NCBI RefSeq assembly: GCF_025949665.1
Contig: NZ_JAPDFT010000002.1
Span: 496,001-560,000, forward strand
Direction: 5' to 3'
DNA: 64,000 bases
Origin: Chryseobacterium viscerum
GTDB taxonomy: Bacteria; Bacteroidota; Bacteroidia; Flavobacteriales; Weeksellaceae
Positions 34,455 to 43,268 of the stretch are shown piece after piece. The stretch's first letter is position 1. Every line of letters starts with the position of its first letter. Below the pieces are notes generated by a model. It worked only from the letters and a program-made list of their open reading frames with translations, was not told where the DNA came from and did not search any database. The position numbers and the translations under genes are program-made.

Positions 34455-34486
34455 AATCTCTCTCTAATTAGGGAGAGATTTTTATT
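34455..34486 (+). terminator. Terminator of accD
   Basis: AATCTCTCTC pairs with GGGAGAGATT (wobble) around TAATTA, followed by a T-rich tail that runs into the ATG of the next gene at 34488. Confidence 0.82.
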
Positions 34487-34487
34487 T

Positions 34488-34997
34488 ATGAGGACCTTTA
34501 AGATATTTTTCAATACCATCAGAAGTATGAGTTTCAAAAAGATTATACGTCTTTTATCACTTGTCCTTCCCCATCCTCTTTTTGCCCTGTTGAGCTTTCA
34601 TGCCACCGTAAAGGCATTTACCATTGCTCAGAAAAAATTCCCTGAAACTGCCTCCAACAATGGAATTGGAAATGCTTTCAGACACGCTCTCTGGTGCTGT
34701 TTCATTATGATGTACTGCTGCAAGGTATCTTCTCCTAAAAAAGCGCTTGATTTCTGCAAAAGAATAACAGATATGCATGAAGAACTATTCCCGAACGAGC
34801 CTTTGGAAACCAAAATGGATCTCCATAATAACAAAATCGGAATGGATTACTTCATGGAACTCTTACCCGGAATTCACCGCCAGTTTTTTGAAAAAAGCTT
34901 TTTTGTAGAGTCATTGGTCAAAAAAATGGATGATGCCAAAGTTCTTAAAAATCTGAATGACAATTTTGAGGGACATCTTGTTTATCTGGAAGAGTAA
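34488..34997 (+). CDS. DUF6973-like conserved protein
   Basis: The 169-residue protein has the motif NAFRHALWCCFIMMYCC followed, about 45 residues later, by HEELFP and MDLHNNKIG. This H..D.H arrangement recalls the DUF6973 family, sometimes linked to phospholipase-like enzymes, but I cannot verify activity. A hydrophobic segment around residues 20-40 might associate with a membrane. Its ATG follows the accD terminator by one or two bases. No operon partner is obvious. Confidence 0.7.
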   Translation: MRTFKIFFNTIRSMSFKKIIRLLSLVLPHPLFALLSFHATVKAFTIAQKKFPETASNNGIGNAFRHALWCCFIMMYCCKVSSPKKALDFCKRITDMHEELFPNEPLETKMDLHNNKIGMDYFMELLPGIHRQFFEKSFFVESLVKKMDDAKVLKNLNDNFEGHLVYLEE

Positions 34998-35008
34998 TTC
35001 TTCTATTT

Positions 35009-35185
35009 AAACGCTAAGGATCGCAAGGAAAATCTAAAAGCTTGACGCATATTTTTTGCTCGCAAGGGCATTTCATTCAGCAATGTTCTCTAATTTAAAT
35101 TCTCTTTGCTTAGTGCGAACGCCTTCGCGAACGAAAAAATCAAACTTCATCATTAAAAACCTTTGCGTGCATTGCGTTAAAATGG
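35009..35185. repeat. Dispersed intergenic repeat, related to the 26.5-kb copies
   Basis: The gap 34998-35298 holds no gene but contains ACGCTAAGGATCGCAAGG, GCGAACGCCTTCGCGAACG and a tail CTTTGCG...ATTGCGTTAAAAT, which matches the end of the 26562-26639 repeat. It probably belongs to the same family. Confidence 0.65.
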
Positions 35186-35298
35186 CTTTAAGGTCTGAAG
35201 CTATCATTAATTCTATTTCGCAACAGAATAACAAAAGGCTTTAGTTATTTTTGTGGTTTAAAGTATTTTTGATAAGTTTAAACAATTAAATCAATCAG

Positions 35299-36702
35299 AT
35301 GGTTCTCAGCAGAATTTGGTCGGCTTTCATTATCATTGCCATTGCCATTGCCAGTATAAAATACGTTTCGTCAGGTCATTACAAAACCATTTTCAATGAT
35401 ATGGTAGTAGGAAAAGGAGGTGATACGGTGAAGATTGCATCCCAGCCAATGAACAGCCTCTCCCCCGTTGTAAGAGACAGCCTGATGAAAAAGAATGATT
35501 TTGCAGACAGCAGAATTCACTATAAAACAGATTCTTTAAAACAAAATGTAAATGTTTATCGTGTTCAGGAAGCAGATGGAGTGATCGGAACATCTGAAAC
35601 AGCAGTGAAGATCTGTCTTGGCCTTATCGGGATCATGACCTTATTCATGGGATTCATGAGTATTGCAGAAAAGGCAGGGGGAATCAATCTTTTAAGCCGT
35701 CTGATTCAACCATTTTTCTCTAAGCTATTTCCTGATATTCCTAAAAACCATCCCGCATTTGGGCATATGCTGATGAATTTCAGTGCCAATCTTCTGGGAC
35801 TGGATAATGCAGCAACTCCTTTTGGGTTAAAAGCAATGGAAAGCCTCCAGACTTTAAATCCCAATAAAGACACAGCCAGTAATTCACAGATCATGTTCCT
35901 GTGTCTCCACGCCGGAGGAATGACTTTGATTCCCGTCTCGATTATTGCTATCAGAGCATCTATGGGATCAAAGACACCTACTGATATTTTTCTGCCATGT
36001 ATGATTGCTACTTTCGCGGCTACTTTGGCAGCAATGATCATTGTTTCTCTCTATCAGAAGATCAATCTGCTTCGCCCTGTAGTTATTGCTTATGTAGGGG
36101 GAATTTCAGCAGTTATTGCTTTATTGGTAGTATACCTTGTACAGCTGAGTAAAGATCAGTTGGATGACTTCAGTAAAGTACTAAGCAATGGTTTAATCCT
36201 TTTCATTTTCCTGGCTATTGTGCTTGGAGCCGTTTACAAGAAAATCAATGTTTTTGATTCCTTTATTGAAGGAGCAAAAGAAGGATTCACTACTTGTATT
36301 AAGATTATTCCTTACCTGGTTGGGATGCTGATCGCGATTTCATTATTAAGGACTTCAGGAGTTTTTGATGTGATCATTGACGGAATGAAATGGGTTGCGA
36401 ATGTCGCGAATATGGATCCAAGATTCGTAGACGGGCTTCCGACAGCTTTAATCAAGCCTTTATCCGGTTCCGGAGCCAGAGGAATGATGGTGGATACAAT
36501 GGCAACGTTCGGAGCCGACAGTTTCCAGGGGAAATTGGCAGCAGTTCTTCAGGGGAGCTCTGATACTACGTTTTACGTAATCGCAGTCTATTTTGGCGCC
36601 GTTGCCGTTAAGAATACAAGATACACGGTAATCGCCATGCTTTTGGCTGATTTAGTCGGTGTTATTACTGCAATTGCGTTAGCTTATTTATTTTTTGCTT
36701 AA
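35299..36702 (+). CDS. Nucleoside-recognition/spore-maturation (SpmA/SpmB-like) fusion membrane protein
   Basis: The 467-residue protein has two nucleoside-recognition (Gate) domains: about residues 95-230 with TAVKICLGLIGIMTLFMGFMSIAEKAGG and LGLDNAATPFGLKAM, and residues 300-460 with FIEGAKEGFTTCIKIIPYLVGMLIAI and PTALIKPLSGSGARGMMVDT. These correspond to SpmA and SpmB, separate genes in Bacillus, fused here. There are about ten membrane helices. The organism does not sporulate, so the name is historical; the substrate is unknown. Confidence 0.9.
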   Translation: MVLSRIWSAFIIIAIAIASIKYVSSGHYKTIFNDMVVGKGGDTVKIASQPMNSLSPVVRDSLMKKNDFADSRIHYKTDSLKQNVNVYRVQEADGVIGTSETAVKICLGLIGIMTLFMGFMSIAEKAGGINLLSRLIQPFFSKLFPDIPKNHPAFGHMLMNFSANLLGLDNAATPFGLKAMESLQTLNPNKDTASNSQIMFLCLHAGGMTLIPVSIIAIRASMGSKTPTDIFLPCMIATFAATLAAMIIVSLYQKINLLRPVVIAYVGGISAVIALLVVYLVQLSKDQLDDFSKVLSNGLILFIFLAIVLGAVYKKINVFDSFIEGAKEGFTTCIKIIPYLVGMLIAISLLRTSGVFDVIIDGMKWVANVANMDPRFVDGLPTALIKPLSGSGARGMMVDTMATFGADSFQGKLAAVLQGSSDTTFYVIAVYFGAVAVKNTRYTVIAMLLADLVGVITAIALAYLFFA

Positions 36703-36751
36703 TTAAAAAGTTGCTGGTTTCTAGTTTTTTTAACCGTAAAAAAAGATATTA

Positions 36752-37117
36752 ATGAGCTACGAAAAACTTGATATTTATAATATTGCTTTTGAATTGTTTA
36801 TTGAAACACATAAATTATCGCTCAAACTACCCAACTATGAATTATATGAACTAGGAAGCCAATTGAGACGTTCTGCAGATTCCGTTGTTACGAACATTGC
36901 AGAAGGTTATGGAAGAAACAATTACAAAGGTGACTTTATCAGATTTCTTACTTACTCTCAGGCAAGTTGTGACGAAACAGTTTGTCACTTGTCAAAAATC
37001 AACCGTCTATATCCGGATTTAAGCTCAGACTTTAAAGAAAAATCAGAACAATACAAACTCTTAGGAGGAAAAATCAATAACTTTATAAAATACGTCCAAC
37101 TAAGCTGGCGAACCTAA
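36752..37117 (+). CDS. Four-helix-bundle (S23-like) protein
   Basis: The 121-residue protein is a four-helix bundle of the type often encoded in 23S rRNA intervening sequences. Typical elements are SYEKLDIYNIAFELFIETHKLS at the start and LRRSADSVVTNIAEGYGRNNYKGDFIRFLTYSQAS. Free-standing genes like this occur in many Bacteroidota and their function is unknown; a nucleic-acid-binding role has been suggested for the family. It lies between the SpmA/B-like gene and an uncharacterised ORF on the same strand. Confidence 0.85.
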   Translation: MSYEKLDIYNIAFELFIETHKLSLKLPNYELYELGSQLRRSADSVVTNIAEGYGRNNYKGDFIRFLTYSQASCDETVCHLSKINRLYPDLSSDFKEKSEQYKLLGGKINNFIKYVQLSWRT

Positions 37118-37151
37118 TCAAAACCAGCAACCAGCAACAAAACTATCCATT

Positions 37152-37544
37152 ATGATTACAGATAAAGAATTCACCCTAAGACTCATCCGCCAATTAACCC
37201 AGGCATTGGAAAAACTGATTCTCGATAAACCTGAAGAAAGTTTAATGCAGAAAGAACTGGATTTTGATACGTTGATGAGAGACATTTTCAAGATGAGTTT
37301 CACAGAAGTTTCTTCTAAAACCAAGGAAGAAATAATTGCTATTGTTAATGAAAGACAGGAAAGAGATCACAAAGATTATTATGAAATGCTGGGAAATCTT
37401 TTCTATTTCAACAGCAGACATGATCAGAACAAAGATTTTCAGGATAAAGCAAAGACTTTCTATGAGCTGTATCTCCAGACCAGCGGTATTTTTGCGCTTC
37501 CAGTTATTAACAGAATAAATGAATTAAAAAAAGCACTTGAATAA
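37152..37544 (+). CDS. Conserved protein of unknown function, helical
   Basis: A 130-residue, mostly helical protein starting MITDKEFTLRLIRQLTQALEK. The middle is charged (ESLMQKELDFDTLMRDIF) and the end reads GIFALPVINRINELKKALE. It has no signal peptide or membrane segment and should be cytoplasmic. I do not recognise a family. It follows the four-helix-bundle gene by 34 bases; the stop codon lies inside a terminator hairpin. Confidence 0.7.
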   Translation: MITDKEFTLRLIRQLTQALEKLILDKPEESLMQKELDFDTLMRDIFKMSFTEVSSKTKEEIIAIVNERQERDHKDYYEMLGNLFYFNSRHDQNKDFQDKAKTFYELYLQTSGIFALPVINRINELKKALE

Positions 37545-37550
37545 AGTGCT
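37529..37550. terminator. Hairpin terminator overlapping the ORF end
   Basis: AAAAGCACTT pairs perfectly with AAGTGCTTTT around GAATA; the TAA stop of the upstream ORF is in the hairpin. It separates this gene from the TonB operon on the opposite strand. Confidence 0.75.
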
Positions 37551-37558
37551 TTTGTATT

Positions 37559-38443
37559 TTAGAATGTAATTTTATAAGTTCCGGTAGAAGAAGTACTGGC
37601 TTTCTCTGCCTTTACATATTTCTTTACCCAGGCTACTGATGTGGATGATACACAAGGATCTGAAACACCTCCTAATCTTCTTGCAGACACCACATTACCC
37701 GCTTTATCCACAGTATAGGCAATGGTAATTGATCCGCTTGCCGTACAGCTGTGAGACGGCTGTGCTCCACCTCTTCCCATTGTTCCGGGAATATATCCAA
37801 CCAGCTTTCTGTCGATTCCTACTTTGCTGTCTCCATTTCCATCTCCTCCTAAAGGATCTCCCGCATTCCCTATACCTTCTCCTGTTCCCTGGCTTCCGGC
37901 TTTTGTTCCTCTTCCTTTGATCAGGTTTCCAATAGCGGCATTCCCTTTTCCGTCTCCATTTCCTGTTTTTGAATTGGCTGTGGCAGCTCCGGATTTCTTA
38001 GTATTTTTAGAAGCACTGGTACTTGTTGCTTCCTTTTTTACAGCTTTTTTTGATTCCTCTTTTTTAGGAACTGTTGCTTTTGAATTATTTCCTGTGATGA
38101 CCTTCTCCTTTGTCTCTACTTTCTTTGGTTCAGGGGTCGGTTCTGGTTTTACAATGGTTTTTGTTTCCGGAACAGGTGTTTCTGCAGGCTCAGGAGTCAC
38201 TTCTTCTGTTGCTGCTGCAAGACTTCCCGGCTGTTCGGCAGGTTCCTCAATCCCTTTTCCGTTTCTATTGTCCCCGAAGTTGACCAGCATGGTCGTAACT
38301 ACTTCAGGATCCTTATCAAGCTCAGGTTTTAATTTATACAAAAAAACAAAAAGCAGAATAGCAGCCCAGATAAGAACAGAAAGCAGAGCGCTCTTTATCC
38401 TATCTTTGTTTTCTTCGTTTCTGTTTGCTGTATAGCTTCTCAT
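37559..38443 (-). CDS. TonB-like energy transducer
   Basis: The 294-residue protein has one N-terminal transmembrane helix (SALLSVLIWAAILLFVFLYKL), a long Pro/Glu/Lys-rich spacer and low-complexity Thr/Ser/Gly region typical of TonB, and a C-terminal TonB_C domain (GSITIAYTVDKAGNVVSARRLGGV...SSTGTYKITF). It spans the periplasm and couples the ExbB/ExbD proton motor to outer-membrane receptors. It is the last gene of an exbB-exbD-tonB operon, separated by 35 bases from exbD. The spacer is longer than in E. coli TonB. Confidence 0.9.
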   Translation of the reverse strand: MRSYTANRNEENKDRIKSALLSVLIWAAILLFVFLYKLKPELDKDPEVVTTMLVNFGDNRNGKGIEEPAEQPGSLAAATEEVTPEPAETPVPETKTIVKPEPTPEPKKVETKEKVITGNNSKATVPKKEESKKAVKKEATSTSASKNTKKSGAATANSKTGNGDGKGNAAIGNLIKGRGTKAGSQGTGEGIGNAGDPLGGDGNGDSKVGIDRKLVGYIPGTMGRGGAQPSHSCTASGSITIAYTVDKAGNVVSARRLGGVSDPCVSSTSVAWVKKYVKAEKASTSSTGTYKITF

Positions 38444-38478
38444 CTTAAAAAGTAATTCTTTCCGGAAATCCGGATTTG

Positions 38479-38877
38479 TTATTTATCTTTAACAGTTGCA
38501 ATCGCAATGTTAAATTTATGTTTTTCAGCAATTTCCATCACAAAAACAACATCCTTATGCAATGTATTTTCGTCAGCTCTGATTGTGAATGATTGATTGG
38601 TCTGACCGGCCAATTTATCTACAATCATCTTCTCCAATTCTCCTTTATTGACAGGATTATCATCTACAAAGAATGAACCGTCCGGTTTGATGCTTACCGT
38701 CACAGGATTGGGTATATTATCGTCAACAGCTCCGGCTTTCGGCAGATTCACATCAATAGCACTTTGATTGGCTGCAGAAGATGTGATCATAAAGAAAATC
38801 AGCATCAACAGGATAACATCTGTCATCGCTGCTAAACTGAATTCCGGGTTTGCTTTATTTCTTCTCTGAATTTTCAT
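38479..38877 (-). CDS. exbD: ExbD/TolR-family biopolymer transport protein
   Basis: The 132-residue protein has a single N-terminal membrane helix with the key Asp in LAAMTDVILLMLIFFMITS, followed by a periplasmic domain ending VMEIAEKHKFNIAIATVKDK. The Asp is the proton-conducting residue of the ExbB-ExbD motor. It is the middle gene of a three-gene operon, 12 bases after exbB. The length is normal. Confidence 0.93.
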   Translation of the reverse strand: MKIQRRNKANPEFSLAAMTDVILLMLIFFMITSSAANQSAIDVNLPKAGAVDDNIPNPVTVSIKPDGSFFVDDNPVNKGELEKMIVDKLAGQTNQSFTIRADENTLHKDVVFVMEIAEKHKFNIAIATVKDK

Positions 38878-38889
38878 CTTAAGAAAGAT

Positions 38890-39594
38890 TTATAAAGGTT
38901 TGTTGATAAGGTCTAAAAATTCTCCTGACATATTCTGAGCCTTCAGTACAAATTTATCAATCCTTGTCAAAAGGATATTGTAGCAGAAGTTAGCTGGAAT
39001 TGCCACAGCCAAACCTACAGCGGTTTGTCCCAAAGCGGTATAAATACCTTCTGAAAGTGTTTTCGGAGAGAAAGATCCTGTAGCATGGGATAAATTAAAG
39101 AAAGCAATAATCATCCCGATTACCGTACCCAAAAGCCCCAACATTGGCGCAATACTCGGCACTACAGCCAAAAGGTTCAGGTTTTTCTCCATATTGGCAA
39201 CCTCTACCTGAGCCTGTGCTTCCATAGCACTTACAATATCAGAAACAGGGCGTCCCAATCTTGAAATTCCTTTTTCTAAAATTCTGCCTTCAGGAGAATT
39301 TTGTGTTTTACAATAATCTGTCGCAGCCTCTATTTTTCCTGCTTTGATAAAGTCTTCAATATTATTCATGAAGTTGGAATCCGTTTTTGAAGTCAGCCTT
39401 TTGATAAAGAAGAATCTTTCAAAAAACAGATATAGAGAAAAAATCCCCAACAGCAATACCGTGACCATCACTATTTTAGCGAACGCTCCTCCATGGAACA
39501 TAATTTTCCAGAATGAGAACTCTAAGTTGTCTGCAGCAACTGCAGGTGTAGCGATTTGTGCAAATAAAATCTGAGAAAGTTCCGTTAACAGCAT
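38890..39594 (-). CDS. exbB: ExbB/TolQ/MotA-family proton channel protein
   Basis: The 234-residue protein has three membrane helices, with the first near residues 35-60 and a large cytoplasmic loop before the second. The C-terminal VPSIAPMLGLLGTVIGMIIAFFNLSHATGSF and ALGQTAVGLAVAIPANFCYN form the channel region. It assembles with ExbD to drive TonB. It is the first gene of the operon, with a -7 element about 30 bases upstream. Some relatives instead serve the Tol system; no Tol partners are nearby. Confidence 0.93.
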   Translation of the reverse strand: MLLTELSQILFAQIATPAVAADNLEFSFWKIMFHGGAFAKIVMVTVLLLGIFSLYLFFERFFFIKRLTSKTDSNFMNNIEDFIKAGKIEAATDYCKTQNSPEGRILEKGISRLGRPVSDIVSAMEAQAQVEVANMEKNLNLLAVVPSIAPMLGLLGTVIGMIIAFFNLSHATGSFSPKTLSEGIYTALGQTAVGLAVAIPANFCYNILLTRIDKFVLKAQNMSGEFLDLINKPL

Positions 39595-39624
39595 TAAATG
39601 TAAATTTTATTAAATTTTCAACGA

Positions 39625-39632
39625 CAAATGTA
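39625..39632 (-). promoter_or_regulatory. -7 element of the exbB-exbD-tonB operon
   Basis: On the minus strand this reads TACATTTG, matching TAnnTTTG, 31 bases before the exbB ATG. No clear -33. Confidence 0.45.
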
Positions 39633-39768
39633 GTAGAATATTATGAATTGAACTCTTAAAAATTGCTTAAAAACAACTTAAAATTTGTTACAATTCTATC
39701 AATAGCAAATTTCTCTCCAAAAATAATTTTGAAAAGAAATACGGTATTAAAAAAGATAGAAACTTTTG

Positions 39769-40230
39769 TTAGTCCTCGTCTACCTCAATATCATCCTGCC
39801 TGAATTCGCATTTTAATCTAAAAGGAATCGGTGTATCTGATCCGGTATAGAAATCATCAATGGTGCCCTTCCAGATGACCTGAAGCTCTCCTTCTTCATT
39901 TTTTTCGAAAAGAAGCTCATTGTCATAGATATAGGCCTCTTCGTCATCGAAAAGATCTACTTCTGTGTAGGTTTCCTCATCAGAGTCATTGATTGTGATA
40001 GTTTTTCCTTCTATTTCCGCTGATTCGATAGGAAAATCAAAAACTTCAAGTGAAAGCTGCGGAAAGTTGTACTGTAATGAATCATCATCTACGTGATCCA
40101 AACTGTCATCCGTAATAACTTCAACCTCTAAAAAATGTTGTTGGTTGCTGTAAACTGCCTTACAATAAGTATTTCTGATATTGTATTTTAGCGTCTCCTC
40201 CGGATGGTAAATTTTTAAAATCCCTTTCAT
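39769..40230 (-). CDS. Acidic protein of unknown function
   Basis: A 153-residue, strongly acidic protein (many Asp and Glu, especially residues 55-100 and the end EVDED) that starts MKGILKIYHPEETLKYNIRN. No signal peptide, membrane segment or catalytic motif is visible. It seems cytoplasmic and beta-rich. I do not recognise the family. It lies alone between the ExbB operon promoter and the DUF885 gene. Confidence 0.7.
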   Translation of the reverse strand: MKGILKIYHPEETLKYNIRNTYCKAVYSNQQHFLEVEVITDDSLDHVDDDSLQYNFPQLSLEVFDFPIESAEIEGKTITINDSDEETYTEVDLFDDEEAYIYDNELLFEKNEEGELQVIWKGTIDDFYTGSDTPIPFRLKCEFRQDDIEVDED

Positions 40231-40371
40231 TTTTTCTTAAAAAAGAACTGTAATAATATGATTGTTAAACGTTTTAGACAAAGATAAAAAATTGATTTAA
40301 AGTTGAAAGGATTTTGAAAATAATTTTTTAAAATCACCTCATACCATAAGTCTGAATATCCCAATAATACT

Positions 40372-40379
40372 TACTTTTG
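40372..40379 (+). promoter_or_regulatory. -7 element of the DUF885 gene
   Basis: TACTTTTG matches TAnnTTTG, 20 bases before the ATG. No -33 match. Confidence 0.45.
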
Positions 40380-40399
40380 TTTTCATAAAGATTCTGAAA

Positions 40400-42196
40400 A
40401 TGAAAAACATTATATTGAAGAGTATTCTAGGATTGGGATTGATAGTCGGTCTTGCTTCATGCAAAAAATCTGATTCTCCCCTTACGAAAGTGACTCCCAG
40501 CAATCTGGATTCTATTGCTTCCAACTATTATGAGCAGTATCTTAAGCTCTATCCTTTAGATGCTACTTCTCAGGGAGATACAAGATATAACGACCAGCTA
40601 CCGATCAATATAGACAAAGATTTTATCTCAGGAGAAGTCGCGTTCTACAATTCTGTACAGAAACAGCTGGAACATGTAGATTACAAAACTCTTTCTGATG
40701 AAGATAAAGTGGTGTATGATGTGCTGGATTATACTTTAAAAGATAAAATTGAGGCCTATGCCTATCATCCGGAATATATTCCTTTTACTCAATTTGGGGG
40801 ACTTCCTCTTACTTTTCCGTTGTATGGAAGCGGACAGGGCAGCCAGCCTTTCAAAACCGAAAAAGATTACAGCGACTGGCTGAAGAGAATGGAAAAATTC
40901 CCGGAATGGATGGATGCAGCAGCAGATAACTTCCGTGAAGGAATTAACAATAAAGTGGTACTTCCTAAAAAACTGGTGACCAAAATGATTCCTCAGATGA
41001 AAGCCGAGGAAATCACAACGTCTGATATGGAAAAAAACATTTTCTACGGACCGATAAAAAACTTCCCGAAAAATTTCACGCAGGAACAGAAGGGCAAATT
41101 TTCAGCACTTTATAAGGATGCGATTACAAAAAAAATTATTCCGGCTTATACCAAAATGGGAGTCTTTTTAGAAAAAGACTATCTTCCAAAAGCAAGAGAT
41201 ACAGACGGATATAACAGTCTTCCTAATGGAAATGAAATCTACAGCTATTATGTAAAAAGCTGGACAACTACCAAGAAATCTCCTGAAGAGATCAATAAAA
41301 TCGGACTGCAGCAGGTGGCTATGCTTCGTGCAGAAATGGAAAAAGTAAAGCAACAGGTTGGTTTTACCGGAACATTGGAAGAGTTTATCACTTTTGTAAA
41401 AACGGATCCAAAGGCAATGCCTTATAAAACCTCCAAGGAAGTTTTAAATGCCTTCAACGGTATTCTGACGAAGATTACTCCGAAACTGAAAACGATGTTT
41501 AACGTAACTCCAAAAACAAAGTTTGAAATCAGACAGACGGAGAAATTCAGAGAGGCAAGTGCCAGTGCAGAATATATCCCGGGAACTCCGGATGGTAAAA
41601 GAGCGGGTATTTTTTATGTTCCGCTGCCGGATCCTACGAAATTTAATGTTACTTCAGGAATGGAGTCTCTTTTCCTTCATGAAGCGATCCCTGGTCATCA
41701 TTATCAGGTTTCCTTACAGCAGGAGAACACCAAACTTCCTAAATTCATGAGATTCGGATGGTTTGGAGCATATGGTGAAGGATGGGCTCATTATTGTGAA
41801 ACATTAGGCCCTGAATTCGGTTTATACACGGATCCTTATCAGAAAATGGGATATCTGAGTGATCAGATGCTGAGAGCTGTAAGATTGGTAGTAGATACAG
41901 GACTTCATACCGGAAAAATGTCACGTGAAGAGGCCATCAAATATTTCTTAAGCAACATTTCTTATGATGAAGGATCTGCCACTGCAGAAGTAGAGCGATA
42001 TATGGCTATGCCGGGACAGGCTTTAGGCTACAAAATAGGTTCTTTAAGAATTCGTGAGCTGAGAGAAAAATATCAGAAAGAACTTGGAAACAAATTCAAT
42101 CTGGCAAGCTTCCATGATGAAGTTTTAAGCCAGGGATGTCTTCCTTTGGATGTTCTGAACAGAAAAATGGAGCTTTGGGCTCAAAAACAAAAATAG
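40400..42196 (+). CDS. DUF885 peptidase-like lipoprotein
   Basis: The 598-residue protein has a lipobox in LIVGLASCKKSD with Cys22. The DUF885 zinc-peptidase-like domain covers most of the mature chain. The key motif is LHEAIPGHHYQ near residue 427 (HExxxGHH), with MRFGWFGAYGEGWAHYCE and YDEGSATAEVERYMAMPGQALGYKIG further on. Family members are thought to be metallopeptidases. It is probably anchored in a membrane and faces the periplasm or exterior. The next gene starts in the loop of a hairpin that overlaps this stop codon. Confidence 0.9.
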   Translation: MKNIILKSILGLGLIVGLASCKKSDSPLTKVTPSNLDSIASNYYEQYLKLYPLDATSQGDTRYNDQLPINIDKDFISGEVAFYNSVQKQLEHVDYKTLSDEDKVVYDVLDYTLKDKIEAYAYHPEYIPFTQFGGLPLTFPLYGSGQGSQPFKTEKDYSDWLKRMEKFPEWMDAAADNFREGINNKVVLPKKLVTKMIPQMKAEEITTSDMEKNIFYGPIKNFPKNFTQEQKGKFSALYKDAITKKIIPAYTKMGVFLEKDYLPKARDTDGYNSLPNGNEIYSYYVKSWTTTKKSPEEINKIGLQQVAMLRAEMEKVKQQVGFTGTLEEFITFVKTDPKAMPYKTSKEVLNAFNGILTKITPKLKTMFNVTPKTKFEIRQTEKFREASASAEYIPGTPDGKRAGIFYVPLPDPTKFNVTSGMESLFLHEAIPGHHYQVSLQQENTKLPKFMRFGWFGAYGEGWAHYCETLGPEFGLYTDPYQKMGYLSDQMLRAVRLVVDTGLHTGKMSREEAIKYFLSNISYDEGSATAEVERYMAMPGQALGYKIGSLRIRELREKYQKELGNKFNLASFHDEVLSQGCLPLDVLNRKMELWAQKQK

Positions 42197-42217
42197 TTTC
42201 ATATGAAACTATTTTTG
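42188..42217 (+). promoter_or_regulatory. Hairpin with the downstream start codon in its loop
   Basis: CAAAAATAGTTTC (42188-42200) and GAAACTATTTTTG (42205-42217) form a perfect 13-bp stem around ATAT. The upstream TAG lies in the left arm and the downstream ATG begins in the loop, overlapping the right arm. It could terminate transcription or hide the ribosome site. Confidence 0.6.
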
Positions 42218-42760
42218 TTTTTCGCAGTTATTTTATTGACTACCCTAAGCTGTCAAAAGGATCAAAATTTTGAAAAAATTACTGTTGATCAAAACTTACC
42301 CACTCAAGATACAATTCGGCAGCTTTCCAAATATCCAGAGCTGAAGCTGTATAACAGTGAAATTGTTGAAAGTAAAACAAGAACAGCTTATATTGTTCAG
42401 AAAGCATTTTATTATGATGGTCTTCTTAAAGGATCATTCCTTTTCGATGACTATAAGTGCAAAGCTCAATATCAGAACGATACTCTAAATATTTTACTGA
42501 ACAACAATAATGGATATTTTGGAAATGGAGTTTTGGTAAAGGTATTCAATAATCAATTTTATATAAGAGATATTGATCCTAAAACATTAAAAGGCGAAAA
42601 AAAATTCATAAAATCAAAAGTTTCGGAACAGAAACTGATTTTAAACACCAACACTTTCAACAAAAATGATAGTATTTATGGCTTTATAGATTATAAATGC
42701 AACATTGATAGTTTGGTTTATAAACACTTCAGAGGATATTTTAAAACTATAATACAATAA
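42203..42760 (+). CDS. Small lipoprotein of unknown function
   Basis: The 185-residue protein begins with MKLFLFFAVILLTTLSC, a lipobox with Cys17, followed by QKDQNFEK. The mature part is short, with aromatic and charged residues (FYYDGLLKGSFLFDDYKCKAQYQND) but no known motif. It lies 6 bases downstream of the DUF885 gene and 7 bases upstream of the DinB-like gene, so the three are probably one operon, subject to the hairpin at its start codon. Confidence 0.7.
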   Translation: MKLFLFFAVILLTTLSCQKDQNFEKITVDQNLPTQDTIRQLSKYPELKLYNSEIVESKTRTAYIVQKAFYYDGLLKGSFLFDDYKCKAQYQNDTLNILLNNNNGYFGNGVLVKVFNNQFYIRDIDPKTLKGEKKFIKSKVSEQKLILNTNTFNKNDSIYGFIDYKCNIDSLVYKHFRGYFKTIIQ

Positions 42761-42767
42761 AACTGAT

Positions 42768-43214
42768 ATGATCACAGAAAGCCTAAGATCTCTTTTCAAC
42801 AGAGATTTGAATAAATTAAAAACAGAGATTGAAGCCTATCAAAATGAAGAAAATCTCTGGAAAATAGAGAAAAGTATAGCCAATTCTGCGGGTAATCTCT
42901 GTCTTCATTTAGTCGGAAACATCAATCATTTTATAGGAGCACAACTCGGAAATACAGGCTATATAAGACACCGTGAGCTGGAGTTTTCACTAAAAGATAT
43001 CCCAAGAGCTGAGCTTATTGAAAAAATTGAAGCTACTATAGCTATGATAGATTCCGTTTTGCCACAATTGTCTGAAGAAGATCTTAAAAAAGAATATCCT
43101 CTGGTTGTGTTTGAAAGCAAAATGACCACAGATTACTTCCTGATCCACCTTATTGCTCATCTGGATTACCATTTGGGACAGATTAATTATCACAGAAGGC
43201 TGTTGGATAATTAA
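42768..43214 (+). CDS. DinB-like four-helix-bundle protein
   Basis: The 148-residue protein matches the DinB/DUF1572 fold. The metal-binding His residues are visible in LCLHLVGNINHFIGAQLG and LIHLIAHLDYHLGQINYHRR. Such proteins are cytoplasmic, often metal-binding and linked to stress or thiol metabolism; the partner thiol is unknown. It ends a short plus-strand operon after the lipoprotein gene. Confidence 0.85.
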   Translation: MITESLRSLFNRDLNKLKTEIEAYQNEENLWKIEKSIANSAGNLCLHLVGNINHFIGAQLGNTGYIRHRELEFSLKDIPRAELIEKIEATIAMIDSVLPQLSEEDLKKEYPLVVFESKMTTDYFLIHLIAHLDYHLGQINYHRRLLDN

Positions 43215-43232
43215 TGCCATTCCCTATTTTTA
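43203..43232 (+). promoter_or_regulatory. Promoter of the GT25-like gene pair
   Basis: A -33 TTG (43203-43205), a 19-base spacer and a -7 TATTTTTA (43225-43232; one mismatch to TAnnTTTG) precede the ATG at 43269. Overlaps the DinB-like gene end. Confidence 0.5.
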
Positions 43233-43268
43233 CAAAAACTAATTAACCCACCGAAACCCAATCATGTT

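Noticed and set aside
37824..38435. A 203-residue plus-strand ORF rich in Pro and Phe
   Set aside because: It is antisense to the low-complexity spacer of the TonB-like protein; composition is that of a shadow frame.
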